DNA of 64,000 nt. Origin: Moritella marina ATCC 15381. GTDB lineage: Bacteria > Pseudomonadota > Gammaproteobacteria > Enterobacterales > Moritellaceae. A program made the position numbers and the translations under genes. Position 1 is the first letter of the stretch, and each line of letters begins with the position of its first letter. Positions 28,374 to 37,861 of the stretch are shown here, piece after piece. The stretch spans positions 4,017,370-4,081,369 of the forward strand of contig NZ_CP044399.1 of NCBI RefSeq assembly GCF_008931805.1. Reading direction: 5' to 3'. Under the pieces are notes generated by a model, which saw only the letters and a program-made list of their open reading frames with translations, did not search any database and was not told where the DNA came from.

Positions 28374-29252
28374 TTAGGGCTTGACCATGCTAAAAAATTC
28401 AGTGATCACCGGTTCGTCAAAGCGCTTACGCTGACAGCATAAGCCCAGATCAAAAGGCTCAATTTTATTGCTGTTCTCAAAGGTTAATACCCGATCGCGA
28501 ACGGGGCTATTATCAACCACTACGGCAGGGGCAATACCGACGCCTAATCCTAGCGCCACCATGCTGACAATCGCTTCATGACCAGCGACCGTGGCATAAA
28601 TACTCGGTTTTATCTTCATCTGCTTAAACCATTTATCAATACGTTTACGCGCAGGGCCGTGTTCTGGCAAGATAAACGGCACAGAGTTCCAATCAATATT
28701 ATCCTGCATGATCTGCTGTTGTACTTGGCAGGAGATCACCGGGGTTATGATGGACAGGGGTACTTTAGCTATTTCGACAAACTTTAAGCGGTTAGATATT
28801 TGGTCTGGATGCGCAGCAATGGCAATATCAATGCTTTCTTCATCAACGAGTTGCATGCCCATTGCAGCATCACCCGTGATCAGCTTTAGCTCTACATTTG
28901 GGTGTAGTAAGCGGAATTTGTCTAATATAGGCGGTAAATGGCTGTAGGCAGCGGTGACTGAGCAGAAAATTTTAAGCTCACCATCGAGCTCGCCACTGTG
29001 GCAGCTTAGATCGGCTTTCAGTTGCGTCCAGTTCTCGAGAGTATGCTGAGCAAAACTGCGCAGGCGTTTGCCACTTTCCGTTAATGCGACGGATCTATTA
29101 TCACGGGTAAAGATTTGGCTGCCGACGGATTCTTCTAATCGTTGCATAGTGCGCGTCAGTGTCGACGTGCTGACATGCATCGCCTCTGCGGTTTTACCAA
29201 AGTGCAATGTCGTGGCTAAATGTAAAAAAAGTTGTAGTGAGCGAATGTCCAT
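28374..29252 (-). CDS. ilvY: LysR-family activator of ilvC, IlvY
   Basis: The 292-residue LysR regulator has an N-terminal helix-turn-helix (KTAEAMHVSTSTLTRTMQRLEESVGSQIFTR) and a periplasmic-binding-protein-like effector domain. It is divergent from ilvC, as in E. coli, where IlvY with acetolactate or acetohydroxybutyrate activates ilvC. A near-ideal palindromic site lies in the shared region. Position plus family make the identity strong. Confidence 0.93.
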   Translation of the reverse strand: MDIRSLQLFLHLATTLHFGKTAEAMHVSTSTLTRTMQRLEESVGSQIFTRDNRSVALTESGKRLRSFAQHTLENWTQLKADLSCHSGELDGELKIFCSVTAAYSHLPPILDKFRLLHPNVELKLITGDAAMGMQLVDEESIDIAIAAHPDQISNRLKFVEIAKVPLSIITPVISCQVQQQIMQDNIDWNSVPFILPEHGPARKRIDKWFKQMKIKPSIYATVAGHEAIVSMVALGLGVGIAPAVVVDNSPVRDRVLTFENSNKIEPFDLGLCCQRKRFDEPVITEFFSMVKP

Positions 29253-29461
29253 ATTGGCTTTTTCCTGACCGTATAGGGTTTATTTATTGTTATTATTAGC
29301 TTTATTATTGTGGCTAATCTTTTTTTTCAAAAAAACGACTAGCGCTAAAATAGGGTAAAAAACTGTTTATTCTTTAATTTGTGAAATATTTGTATGAACA
29401 GTCTCTACTTCACTATTTTAAAACCTGATATTAACCTGATTTGCATTGTAAAAATGGTTAC

Positions 29462-29478
29462 GTTGCAGAAAGTGCAAC
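29462..29478. promoter_or_regulatory. Candidate IlvY operator
   Basis: GTTGCA-GAAAG-TGCAAC is a perfect 6-bp inverted repeat with 5-bp spacer, including a T-N11-A LysR box and the TTGCA/TGCAA half-sites known for IlvY. It lies in the divergent ilvY-ilvC region. A weaker copy, ATTTGCATTGTAAAAAT at 29439-29455, may be the second operator. The whole intergenic stretch, 29253-29595, holds no gene. Confidence 0.7.
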
Positions 29479-29595
29479 ACTGTATTGTAAATATATCATT
29501 TCCAGCAATGAGTAACTTAGCATATAGTGAATACATAGCGCATCACTGGAGTTGTGATGGCACATTTTAATTATTAAATTCTCATGGAGAGCAAC

Positions 29596-31071
29596 ATGGC
29601 TAACTATTTTAACACTTTAAACTTACGCCAACAGTTAGAGCAACTTGGCAAATGTCGTTTTATGGATCGCAGTGAATTCACTGACGGTTGTAACTTCATT
29701 AAAGATTGGAACATAGTAGTAGTCGGTTGTGGCGCGCAAGGTCTTAACCAAGGCCTAAACATGCGTGATTCTGGTCTTAATATTTCTTATGCATTACGTG
29801 GCGCAGCAATTGCTGAAAAACGTCAATCTTTCCTAAATGCATCTGAAAATGGTTTCGCTGTAGATACATACGAAAACTTAATCCCACAAGCGGATCTAGT
29901 ATTAAACCTTACTCCTGATAAACAGCATTCAAATGTTGTTGAAACGATCATGCCGTTGATGAAGAAAGATTCAACGCTTGCTTACTCGCACGGTTTCAAC
30001 ATCGTTGAAGAAGGCATGCAAGTTCGTTCAGACATTACAGTAGTAATGGTTGCACCTAAGTGTCCTGGTTCTGAAGTACGTGAAGAATACAAACGTGGTT
30101 TCGGTGTTCCAACACTAATCGCTGTTCACCCAGAAAATGACCCGAAAGGTGACGGTCTTGCGATTGCTAAAGCATACGCATCGGCTACAGGTGGCGATCG
30201 CGCTGGCGTACTTGAGTCTTCGTTTGTTGCTGAAGTTAAATCTGACCTTATGGGTGAGCAGACTATCCTTTGCGGTATGTTACAAACAGGCGCAATCCTA
30301 GCATTTGATAAAATGGTTGCTGACGGTAAGTCACCAGCATACGCAGGTAAATTGATTCAGTTTGGTTGGGAAACAATCACTGAAGCACTTAAGTATGGTG
30401 GCATCACTAACATGATGGATCGTCTATCTAACCCTGCTAAAATTAAAGCGTTCGAAATGGCTGAAGAAATGAAAACAACGCTTCGCCCATTATTCGAAAA
30501 GCACATGGATGACATCATCACTGGTCACTTCTCATCAACGATGATGGCTGACTGGTCAAACGATGACGTTAACCTGCTTAAATGGCGTAAAGAGACTGGC
30601 GAAACTGCATTCGAGAACTACCCAGAATCAGACATCGTTATTGACGAACAAGAATTCTTCGACAACGGTACATTATTCGTAGCTATGATTAAAACGGGTG
30701 TTGAACTCGCATTCGAAAGCATGGTTGCTTCTGGTATCGTTGATGAGTCTGCATACTACGAGTCACTACATGAAACGCCGTTAATCGCCAATACGATTGC
30801 ACGTAAGCGTTTATATGAAATGAACGTTGTTATCTCTGATACAGCTGAATACGGTTGTTATCTATTTGCTCACGAAGCGGGTCCACAACTACGTGACTAC
30901 GTAAATGCGCTACCAACTGAATTGATGGGTTCTGCATTCGCTGCTGAATCTAACAGTGTTGATAATGCACGTCTAATCGACGTGAACGAAGAAATTCGTA
31001 ATCACCCTGTAGAAGTTATCGGTAAGAAACTGCGTGGCTACATGTCAGACATGAAAAAAATCGTTGGCTAA
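29596..31071 (+). CDS. ilvC: Ketol-acid reductoisomerase (class II)
   Basis: The 491-residue NADPH-dependent enzyme converts acetolactate to dihydroxyisovalerate. It starts [20 protein letters not shown], which matches enteric IlvC, and its length equals the class II (long) form. The Rossmann motif is [20 protein letters not shown]. An in-frame ATG at 29584 is upstream, but GGAG between the two ATGs is spaced for 29596. It is transcribed alone, divergent from ilvY, and ends before a strong terminator. Confidence 0.96.
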   Translation: MANYFNTLNLRQQLEQLGKCRFMDRSEFTDGCNFIKDWNIVVVGCGAQGLNQGLNMRDSGLNISYALRGAAIAEKRQSFLNASENGFAVDTYENLIPQADLVLNLTPDKQHSNVVETIMPLMKKDSTLAYSHGFNIVEEGMQVRSDITVVMVAPKCPGSEVREEYKRGFGVPTLIAVHPENDPKGDGLAIAKAYASATGGDRAGVLESSFVAEVKSDLMGEQTILCGMLQTGAILAFDKMVADGKSPAYAGKLIQFGWETITEALKYGGITNMMDRLSNPAKIKAFEMAEEMKTTLRPLFEKHMDDIITGHFSSTMMADWSNDDVNLLKWRKETGETAFENYPESDIVIDEQEFFDNGTLFVAMIKTGVELAFESMVASGIVDESAYYESLHETPLIANTIARKRLYEMNVVISDTAEYGCYLFAHEAGPQLRDYVNALPTELMGSAFAAESNSVDNARLIDVNEEIRNHPVEVIGKKLRGYMSDMKKIVG

Positions 31072-31105
31072 TACCTGATGTAAGCATCAAGGTTTAGTTG
31101 ATATA

Positions 31106-31141
31106 GCCCGGTAAGCATGACGATGTTTACCGGGCTTTTTT
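31106..31141 (+). terminator. Terminator after ilvC
   Basis: GCCCGGTAA (31106-31114) pairs with TTACCGGGC (31127-31135) and is followed by TTTTTT. It closes the ilvC transcript. Confidence 0.93.
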
Positions 31142-31276
31142 GTGTTTGGATGTCAGAAGTGATATTTATTTTCAGGTAAGTTCTGACTACAAGCGGTATT
31201 TATCCGCGTTTTGTTAGTAGTAAGAATGTATAACAAATGTTTATACACTCTTACTGTTATTCAGGCGGGGAGCAGT

Positions 31277-32026
31277 CTAAAGCGCGTAAGTCGCGATCAA
31301 ATACTTCACTATCGCTTTTGACTCAAACATATCCACATCGGTATTAGGATCTTTCAAGAACGGTACTTGTACTGTGCCGTGTTCCGCAAAAAATGCACTG
31401 CGCTTGGTTTCTGGTAACGGTGTGTATTCACCAGGGCTTAAGCGTCTTGTTGCAGGACCCAGTTCACCAAAGCTTTGTTTGCCTAAGTTCACCAACAAAT
31501 ACGGCAGTTCTAATTCACACAAGGTTTCACGTACTGGGCGTGAGTAAGGGCTACTTTCAAAGCTATATAAAACCAACGGATCAGTTGGTTCGATTGCTGG
31601 TGTTTTGGTCTTACCGGCATTAAAGCGAATTAACGATGCTGTTGTTGAGCTCGCATAGTTAAACAGGTTGGCGCGTAATCGGATCGGTGCGCTGCAATTA
31701 CCATAATGCTTGTATAAATAAGTAATGATCTCAGACGCAGAATTTAAGATAGTCTGGGTATTCTTATCAATCAAGAAGGGGATTCTATCTGTGCTATACA
31801 TTTCTTGTAGTTGTTGCTTGTGGCGCTCGCCGCCTTGTGGACAAGGAATAATGAGTACATCTAAGTTCAATTCTGAAATTGCTTCACGTACTAAGCGACA
31901 TAGTGGGTCGGCTTCGTTGTCATACATGATTAACGGATCTTGCTCATTGATCGTGGTTTTGGCTGCTTTGGTGCCAGCCCATAAACGTGTTTGTGAAGCC
32001 AGTGCAGAAGTCAGTAGATTAAACAT
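31277..32026 (-). CDS. Protein with two tandem GST N-terminal (thioredoxin-like) domains
   Basis: The 249-residue protein contains two glutaredoxin/GST-N modules. The first, about residues 30-110, has PLIMYDNEADPLCRLVREAISEL, and the second, about 148-248, has PLVLYSFESSPYSRPVRETLCEL. Each ends in a VPFL/IPFL plus SxxI segment typical of glutathione binding (IPFLIDKN...SASEIITYL and VPFLKDP...ESKAIVKYL). No GST C-terminal helical domain is present. A possible glutathione-dependent redox or scaffold role is inference. It is a single-gene unit with no close partner. Confidence 0.8.
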   Translation of the reverse strand: MFNLLTSALASQTRLWAGTKAAKTTINEQDPLIMYDNEADPLCRLVREAISELNLDVLIIPCPQGGERHKQQLQEMYSTDRIPFLIDKNTQTILNSASEIITYLYKHYGNCSAPIRLRANLFNYASSTTASLIRFNAGKTKTPAIEPTDPLVLYSFESSPYSRPVRETLCELELPYLLVNLGKQSFGELGPATRRLSPGEYTPLPETKRSAFFAEHGTVQVPFLKDPNTDVDMFESKAIVKYLIATYAL

Positions 32027-32193
32027 AGCGTAAATCCGTTAAGGTAAAACCTCATTTTAAATGCACAAATTTGAAAAAGCTGTCTAGTCTGGCGGACAAT
32101 AATACGATTCTGATGAAAGTGTTATTGACTGCAAACTTTGTGTTATGGGACTGAATCAGTATAATGCGTTTTTTGCTTGATTTAGGGTAAGGT

Positions 32194-32994
32194 ATGTCAG
32201 CTGAATATGACAATCGTTTTAGTGGTATTGCGCGTTTATATGGCGCTAAAGCACTGCAATTTTTTAGTCAAGCACATGTATGTGTGATTGGTATTGGTGG
32301 TGTGGGGTCTTGGGCGGCTGAAACTTTAGCGCGTTCGGGTATCGGCAAGATCACCCTCATCGACATGGATGATATTTGTGTGACTAATACTAACCGTCAA
32401 ATTCATGCTTTAAAAGACACTATCGGTAAGCAGAAAATCGATGTAATGGCTGAACGTATTCGAGCCATTAATCCAGAATGCATCGTGACGCCAATCGATG
32501 ATTTTATTACGGTTGATGAAGTCGGCATGCACATCAGCAAAGACTTCGATTATGTGGTTGATGCGATTGATAGTGTACGTTCAAAAACGGCATTACTAGC
32601 GCACTGCAATCGTAAAAAGATTAAATGTATTACCATTGGCGCGGCGGGAGGACAAATCGACCCAACGCAAATTCAAGTGCTGGATTTATCTCGTACACAT
32701 CAAGATCCATTAGCGGCGAAAGTACGCTCTGATCTGCGCCGTTTACATAACTTTAGCAAGAATCCAACCAGTCGCTTTGGTATTGAGTGTGTATTCTCTA
32801 CCGAGCAATTAATTTACCCAGGAACTGATGGCGAAGTGTGTTCGACCAAGAACTTTCTTGATGGCGCAACAGGCATGGATTGTTCTAGTGGTTTTGGCTC
32901 TTCAACTGCGGTAACTGCGAGCTTTGGTTTAATCGCAGCATCGCGGGTATTGAAAAAATTAGCCGAACGAGAAGCCCGTTATCGACCTGAATAA
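32194..32994 (+). CDS. tcdA: tRNA threonylcarbamoyladenosine dehydratase
   Basis: The 266-residue E1/ThiF-like enzyme (also CsdL/YgdL) cyclises t6A37 in tRNA to ct6A with ATP. The nucleotide motif GIGGVG lies at residues 33-38, followed by RSGIGKITLIDMDDICVTNTNRQ. In E. coli it works with the CsdA-CsdE sulfur-transfer pair; both are encoded within 7 kb here although not adjacent. GGTAAGG precedes the ATG. Confidence 0.94.
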   Translation: MSAEYDNRFSGIARLYGAKALQFFSQAHVCVIGIGGVGSWAAETLARSGIGKITLIDMDDICVTNTNRQIHALKDTIGKQKIDVMAERIRAINPECIVTPIDDFITVDEVGMHISKDFDYVVDAIDSVRSKTALLAHCNRKKIKCITIGAAGGQIDPTQIQVLDLSRTHQDPLAAKVRSDLRRLHNFSKNPTSRFGIECVFSTEQLIYPGTDGEVCSTKNFLDGATGMDCSSGFGSSTAVTASFGLIAASRVLKKLAEREARYRPE

Positions 32995-33175
32995 GGTTTT
33001 GAATAAACTGTTTAATCAGTTGTTAATTAACGCGTTTAACCAATTCTGTTCAACGAAATTGAAACCAGTGCATACACCTTGTATTCGCTGGTTTTATTGT
33101 ATTTATAACCCCATTCTATTTCCTTTTTTTCAAGCCGAACCCTCATTATTCTGCTCGTGCCTTACCATGTTCGTT

Positions 33176-33189
33176 CACGTTTAAACGTG
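33176..33189. promoter_or_regulatory. Palindrome CACGTTTAAACGTG
   Basis: A perfect 14-bp palindrome, extended on both sides by TT/AA-type symmetry (TTCAC...GTGAA with one extra base), about 90 bp before the thiolase start. It has no T-tract and is more likely an operator than a terminator. The cognate regulator is unknown. Confidence 0.5.
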
Positions 33190-33222
33190 TGAAGTTCGGT
33201 TATGTTAATAACTTGTGATACT

Positions 33223-33242
33223 ATTTAAACATATGTTTGAAT
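33223..33242. promoter_or_regulatory. PsrA-like palindrome before thiolase
   Basis: ATTTAAACATATGTTTGAAT is symmetrical at 18 of 20 bases and contains AAAC-N4-GTTTG, resembling the fatty-acid-responsive PsrA operator of gammaproteobacteria. It sits 35 bp before the thiolase start, suitable for promoter control. The match is by eye only. Confidence 0.5.
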
Positions 33243-33277
33243 AACAAAACTGATCACATCAAGTAAGGAAACAAGGT

Positions 33278-34489
33278 ATGAGTAAAGTATTTATTGTTGC
33301 AGCAAAGCGTACGGCTCTTGGTAGTTTTGGTGGCAGCTTAGCTGGTGTCGATGCGGCTACGTTAGGTGCAACGGCAATCAAAGGCGCATTAGCTGCTGCC
33401 AAGGTTAATCCTGAGCACGTTGATGAAGTGATTGTTGGTAATGTGATTAGTGCTGGTCAAGGCATGGGACCGGGCCGTCAAGCCGCAATGCAAGCGGGTA
33501 TTCCTGCTAGTGTCCCTGCTTATACGTTGAATATGATTTGTGGTAGCGGCATGAAAACCATCATGGACGGTGCTGCGCACATTAAAGCGGGTGATGCAGA
33601 TATCGTTGTTGCTGCAGGCATGGAAAGCATGTCTAACATTCCTTATTTGATGCCTGCTAAAACCCGTTTTGGTTCTAAAATGGGTAACATGACCATGGTC
33701 GACGCCATGATCAACGATGGACTAACGGACGTATTTAATAATTACCACATGGGCATGACAGCGGAAAATATCGTTGATCAGTTTGGTTTAACTCGTGAAC
33801 AACAAGATACGTTTGCAGTGGGTAGCCAGCATAAAGCGGTTGCAGCTATCGCCGCTGAACGTTTCGTTGACGAGATTGTACCTGTGGAAATTAAAGTGCG
33901 TCGTCAAACACAAAGCTTTGCGACGGATGAATATCCAAAAGATAATACCAGTGTAGAAGGCTTAGCTAAACTGCGCCCAGCATTTAAAGCGGACGGTTCT
34001 GTGACGGCGGCAAATGCATCTGGTATTAACGATGGCGCGGCGGCGATCATCTTAGCCTCTGCTGCTGCGGTAGAAAAATACGGTTTAGAACCGATGGCAG
34101 AGTTGATTGCTTACGGTCAAGGTGGCATTGATCCGCAAGTGATGGGCTTAGGGCCTGTTCCTGCAATTGAGCAAGCATTGAAACGTGCAGACATGTCATT
34201 AGAGCAAATGCAATTGCTAGAGCTTAATGAAGCCTTTGCTGCGCAAGCATTAGGGGTGATGACTAACCTGACGCAAGAGCACAATGTCGATATGGATTGG
34301 TTTGCCGATAAGACTAATGTTAACGGTGGTGCTATCGCGCTGGGTCATCCTTTAGGTGCATCGGGTGGTCGTATTACCGTGACGCTATTACACGAAATGC
34401 AAAAACGTGGCGTTGATTATGGTTTAGCATCGTTGTGTATTGGCGGTGGTATGGGTACGGCGTTGATCGTTAAAAACTTGCAGAGATAA
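33278..34489 (+). CDS. Acetyl-CoA C-acetyltransferase (thiolase)
   Basis: The 403-residue thiolase condenses or cleaves acetoacetyl-CoA-type substrates. The three active-site elements are present: C88 in NMICGSGMK, H357 in GHPLGASGGR and C387 in CIGGGMG. The family includes AtoB/PhaA biosynthetic thiolases. It is a single-gene unit preceded by two palindromes and an AAGGA ribosome binding site, which suggests control by lipid or short-chain acyl metabolism. The exact chain length preference is unknown. Confidence 0.93.
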   Translation: MSKVFIVAAKRTALGSFGGSLAGVDAATLGATAIKGALAAAKVNPEHVDEVIVGNVISAGQGMGPGRQAAMQAGIPASVPAYTLNMICGSGMKTIMDGAAHIKAGDADIVVAAGMESMSNIPYLMPAKTRFGSKMGNMTMVDAMINDGLTDVFNNYHMGMTAENIVDQFGLTREQQDTFAVGSQHKAVAAIAAERFVDEIVPVEIKVRRQTQSFATDEYPKDNTSVEGLAKLRPAFKADGSVTAANASGINDGAAAIILASAAAVEKYGLEPMAELIAYGQGGIDPQVMGLGPVPAIEQALKRADMSLEQMQLLELNEAFAAQALGVMTNLTQEHNVDMDWFADKTNVNGGAIALGHPLGASGGRITVTLLHEMQKRGVDYGLASLCIGGGMGTALIVKNLQR

Positions 34490-34533
34490 ACACGCTAAAT
34501 TAATTAACTAAATGATATTGGTGGCGCAAACAT

Positions 34534-34555
34534 ACAAGGGCATGGATGCCCTTGT
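34534..34555. terminator. Hairpin between thiolase and csdE
   Basis: ACAAGGGCAT (34534-34543) and ATGCCCTTGT (34546-34555) form a perfect 10-bp palindrome between convergent genes. Only a short T-rich tail follows, so termination is probable but not certain. Confidence 0.6.
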
Positions 34556-34644
34556 TTAAGCGCCTTTATTTAAGACAACGCGGATGTCTTGAGCGGTTTG
34601 CGGAATCAATTCATTTAGCGGTATGTTAGATAGTCATGTTAACT

Positions 34645-35070
34645 TTAAGCCGCTTTAATCGCTGCAATAACGGCTTTTAAACCGTTGCCTCGAGATGGAC
34701 TAAGCTGTTGCATAAAGCCCAATTGTGCAAAGTAATCATCGACATCAAACGCGGCGATCTCGGCACGGGTTTTACCGTTCACTGCGGCTAGTAATGCTGC
34801 CATTAAACCTTTAACAATACGCGCATCAGAATCTAAGCCAAACCATAATCGCTCGTCATTATCGCAGTGCAAGGCTAACCAAGCTTGGCTTTCGCAGCCT
34901 TTAATTTGATTTTCTGCTATTTTATAATCATCACTTAATGCTGGGATCTTATTACCGAGTTGAATTAATTGACGGTATTTATTTTGCCAGCCGCTTTGCG
35001 CTGTTAATAACGTTAGCACATCGGTACTGGTGATGGTATTGCCAAATGGACTTGACGAGAAATCGGTCAT
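34645..35070 (-). CDS. csdE: Cysteine desulfurase sulfur acceptor CsdE
   Basis: The 141-residue SufE-family protein has the sulfur-accepting cysteine C59 in IKGCESQAWL and the RIVKGLMAALLAAVNGK segment. CsdE takes persulfide sulfur from CsdA and in E. coli forms the CSD system with CsdL/TcdA. csdA lies 3.4 kb away on the same strand, with five genes in between, so they are not an operon here. SufE proper cannot be excluded, but no suf genes are present. Confidence 0.85.
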   Translation of the reverse strand: MTDFSSSPFGNTITSTDVLTLLTAQSGWQNKYRQLIQLGNKIPALSDDYKIAENQIKGCESQAWLALHCDNDERLWFGLDSDARIVKGLMAALLAAVNGKTRAEIAAFDVDDYFAQLGFMQQLSPSRGNGLKAVIAAIKAA

Positions 35071-35126
35071 GCGTATTCCTGGGTATGCTTGTATTAGTGA
35101 CCAGAGTTTACTCTGGCAGGGTAAAA

Positions 35127-35381
35127 TTAATCTTCTTCGACTGAGATAAATTGACCTGTGGTCGTCAGTTCTATTTCAACTTTTTCGTTGTTAGCGTTAC
35201 GCGCTTTAATTTCATAGCGGTTATCGTCATAATCAAATTCAACTTTAGAAATATCATGAAAACCGTGTTCAACAAGCAGTTCAATCACTTGCGCTATGGT
35301 TTTTTCTGGCTGATCATGTACTGGATTAGCAAGCGTTACTGGGCTGAGTAAAATCAGTATTAAATAATAATATTTTAGCAA
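35127..35381 (-). CDS. Small exported PepSY-like protein
   Basis: The 84-residue protein has an N-terminal signal peptide (MLKYYYLILILLSPVTLA) followed by a single PepSY-like unit: an amphipathic helix (EKTIAQVIELLVEHGF) and strands DISKVEFDYDDNRYEIKARNANNEKVEIEL. PepSY proteins are thought to inhibit proteases or modulate envelope regulators. It is divergent from the next PepSY gene, 52 bp away, so the two probably share a regulatory region. Confidence 0.72.
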   Translation of the reverse strand: MLKYYYLILILLSPVTLANPVHDQPEKTIAQVIELLVEHGFHDISKVEFDYDDNRYEIKARNANNEKVEIELTTTGQFISVEED

Positions 35382-35433
35382 AATTAGACCCTGTTAATGT
35401 TCTATTCATTTAAACAACGGTACTCTAGAACCT

Positions 35434-35790
35434 ATGAAAACACGAATCTTATTAACTGTCATGTTAATCTTTATGTCATGGCAGAGTGTGGCAATGCCGC
35501 ATATTGAATACGAAGAAGATCTTGACGAAGTCACGGCTGCGGTGGAAGCGAAAGAGATCAGTCCGTTTATTGATTTACTCGCTATTATTGAACGTGACTT
35601 TAACGGCCGAGTAATTAAAGTCGAACTCGAAAAAGACGATGATTACAGCGAAGATGATATTTGGATATACGAAATCAAAATTCTCGATGCCGATCGTAAT
35701 GTCGTTAAAGCAGACTTTGACGCTAAAACATTCCGCTTATTAGCGATTAAAGGTCATAAACTTGAACGTTTTTTTAATCAGAATAGGTAA
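35434..35790 (+). CDS. Exported PepSY-like protein upstream of a two-component system
   Basis: The 118-residue protein has a signal peptide (MKTRILLTVMLIFMSWQSVA) and one PepSY-like domain (ISPFIDLLAIIERDFNGRVIKVELEKDDDY...WIYEIKILDADRNVVKADFDAKTFRL). It ends 2 bp before the response regulator gene, so it is the first gene of a three-gene operon. Such PepSY proteins next to two-component systems may feed envelope or metal information to the kinase; this is inference. Confidence 0.78.
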   Translation: MKTRILLTVMLIFMSWQSVAMPHIEYEEDLDEVTAAVEAKEISPFIDLLAIIERDFNGRVIKVELEKDDDYSEDDIWIYEIKILDADRNVVKADFDAKTFRLLAIKGHKLERFFNQNR

Positions 35791-35792
35791 GT

Positions 35793-36452
35793 ATGAAAGT
35801 ATTAATCGTTGAAGATGAACCGCAATTATCCCAACAAATGCAGCAACAATTAACCGAGCAGGGCTTTATTGTTGACTGTGCTTATGATGGTGAAGAAGCG
35901 CATTTTATGGGCTCGACCGAAACTTACGATGCGGTGGTGCTCGATCTCGGTTTGCCTAAAGTTGATGGTTTAACGGTATTAAAAAAATGGCGGGCTGAAA
36001 ATCTGACGATGCCGGTTATTATTCTTACCGCGAGGTCGTTATTACATGAAAAAATTGAAGGCCTGAATGCGGGGGCTGACGATTATCTTGCGAAGCCTTT
36101 CCAAATGGGTGAATTAGTTGCGCGTTTACAGGCTTTAGTGCGCCGCGCAGCAGGTAAAGCATCATCGATTGTGACCGTTGGCGATATCCGTTTAGATATC
36201 TCTGCATCAACAGTCACTAATGCTGGTTTGAGTGTGACGCTGACGGCTCATGAGTTTAAAGTGCTGAGTTATTTAATGCTCCACCTTGGCCAAGTAGTCT
36301 CTCGAGCTACCTTAATTGAACATATTTACGCGCAAGATTTTGATCGTGACTCCAATACTATTGAAGTCTTTGTCGGTCGATTACGCAAAAAAATCGGCAG
36401 TAAAATGATCGAAACGGTACGTGGATTAGGTTATAGGATCGCGCAGGATTGA
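35793..36452 (+). CDS. OmpR/PhoP-family response regulator
   Basis: The 219-residue protein has a receiver domain with acidic residues E7/D8, phospho-acceptor D51 (VVLDLGLPKVDGL) and the LAKPF lysine, followed by a winged-helix DNA-binding domain (LTAHEFKVLSYLMLHLGQVVSRATLIEHIY...RLRKKI). It is closest in style to PhoP/QseB regulators. It overlaps the kinase start by 4 bases. Target genes are unknown; the neighbouring PepSY and YgiW-like genes are natural candidates. Confidence 0.92.
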   Translation: MKVLIVEDEPQLSQQMQQQLTEQGFIVDCAYDGEEAHFMGSTETYDAVVLDLGLPKVDGLTVLKKWRAENLTMPVIILTARSLLHEKIEGLNAGADDYLAKPFQMGELVARLQALVRRAAGKASSIVTVGDIRLDISASTVTNAGLSVTLTAHEFKVLSYLMLHLGQVVSRATLIEHIYAQDFDRDSNTIEVFVGRLRKKIGSKMIETVRGLGYRIAQD

Positions 36453-37819
36453 AACGTTTTTCATTAAAAAATAGATTATTGTTTGCAGCAGGTGGCTGTT
36501 GCGTGGTGCTGATCCTGATCACTGGATTTACCGTGCAGCGTTACATGCAAGACTATCTACGTAGCGAATTGGTGACCAAATTAACCTTATCGTTAGATGA
36601 ATTATTAAGTCGCCTTGAAGTGCAACCACCCACGCTCGACTCTGCTAATCGATATATTCCCTTTGATATCATGCCGATTAGTTCCTTATCTGAACCGCGA
36701 TTTAACCAACCTTATTCGGGACTTTATTGGCAAATTCAAACCGATAATAAGGTGTTAAAACGCTCGCGTTCATTATGGGAAAAAAAACTGACCTTTAGTC
36801 ATCTGAATAATGAATTTGGTCTTGATGATTTTGTGACTGATGGCCCCACTGGCAAAGCGCTTATGGTGTTGCAGCAAAAAGTCAAATTACCTGATAGTGA
36901 AATGTTTTTTTGGGTTTCTGTGGCACAAGAAAGTAGCAGCTTAGCGCTGGCATTACAGGGGGTTAATCGTAGTTTACTCATAGGCCTAGGTCTATTGGCG
37001 CTAGCTGTTATGCTTTTGATTTTGCTGCAATTAACTTGGGGTCTACGGCCTCTGACGACATTGCGTAAAGAGTTGGCTGAAATTGAAAACGGCGATAAAG
37101 CGCATTTTCAACACCATTATCCTCAAGAAATCGACCCGTTGGTCAAAGATATTAACCGTTTGTTGGACCATCATCAGCAGTTGCTAGAAAAGGCACGTAC
37201 CAATGCCGGTAATATGGCCCACGCATTAAAAACACCTTTGAGTATTATGCAAAATGAACTGGCTCTGCCGCAACCGCCACAGCGGCCTTTGTTGCAACAA
37301 CAGCTCCAGCAAATGCGCCAACATATTGAATACCATTTATCATCTTCGCAAATAGCCGCGAAGCAGTTGTTAGGCGCTAAATGTAGCCCGCACCAACAAT
37401 GTAGGAGTGCCGTGTCGGCTTTTTCACGTTTGTATGCCAGTCGTAATATTGCTGTTGAACTTACCTTTGACGAGGCGTTAACAGTTGCTGTTGATGGCCG
37501 TGACTTTGATGAAATGGCCGGTAATTTGATTGAGAATGCCTATAAGTGGGCGACCTCGCGTATTGTTATTTCTGCTGTTGTGGTAGATGGTTTACTGCAA
37601 ATGACGATTGCGGATGATGGTCCAGGTATGAGTGATGCAGATTGTCAGCTGGTATTGGATCGTGGTCAACGCTTAGATGAACAAACCCCAGGTCACGGTC
37701 TGGGGCTTAATATCGCAGCAGAAATGGCGCGGATGTATCAAGGCAAGCTGGTGTTACAGCGCGCATCACTTGGTGGTTTAGCTGCGCAATTAGCACTGCC
37801 GCTACGTAACCGTTTATAA
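36449..37819 (+). CDS. Membrane sensor histidine kinase
   Basis: The 456-residue kinase has two membrane helices (about 8-30 and 172-195) bracketing a periplasmic sensor region, a HAMP-like segment, the phospho-acceptor H258 in NMAHALKTPLSIM, and an ATPase domain with ENAYKWA, DDGPGM and GHGLGLN. The H-box HALKTPL is PhoQ-like rather than the usual HELRTPL. The start is TTG, overlapping the regulator stop (TTGA), which implies coupled translation. The ligand is unknown. Confidence 0.9.
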   Translation: MKRFSLKNRLLFAAGGCCVVLILITGFTVQRYMQDYLRSELVTKLTLSLDELLSRLEVQPPTLDSANRYIPFDIMPISSLSEPRFNQPYSGLYWQIQTDNKVLKRSRSLWEKKLTFSHLNNEFGLDDFVTDGPTGKALMVLQQKVKLPDSEMFFWVSVAQESSSLALALQGVNRSLLIGLGLLALAVMLLILLQLTWGLRPLTTLRKELAEIENGDKAHFQHHYPQEIDPLVKDINRLLDHHQQLLEKARTNAGNMAHALKTPLSIMQNELALPQPPQRPLLQQQLQQMRQHIEYHLSSSQIAAKQLLGAKCSPHQQCRSAVSAFSRLYASRNIAVELTFDEALTVAVDGRDFDEMAGNLIENAYKWATSRIVISAVVVDGLLQMTIADDGPGMSDADCQLVLDRGQRLDEQTPGHGLGLNIAAEMARMYQGKLVLQRASLGGLAAQLALPLRNRL

Positions 37820-37861
37820 ACGTTTGGTCCTATAATGGCCTGATATTATAAAGCGTCGATA

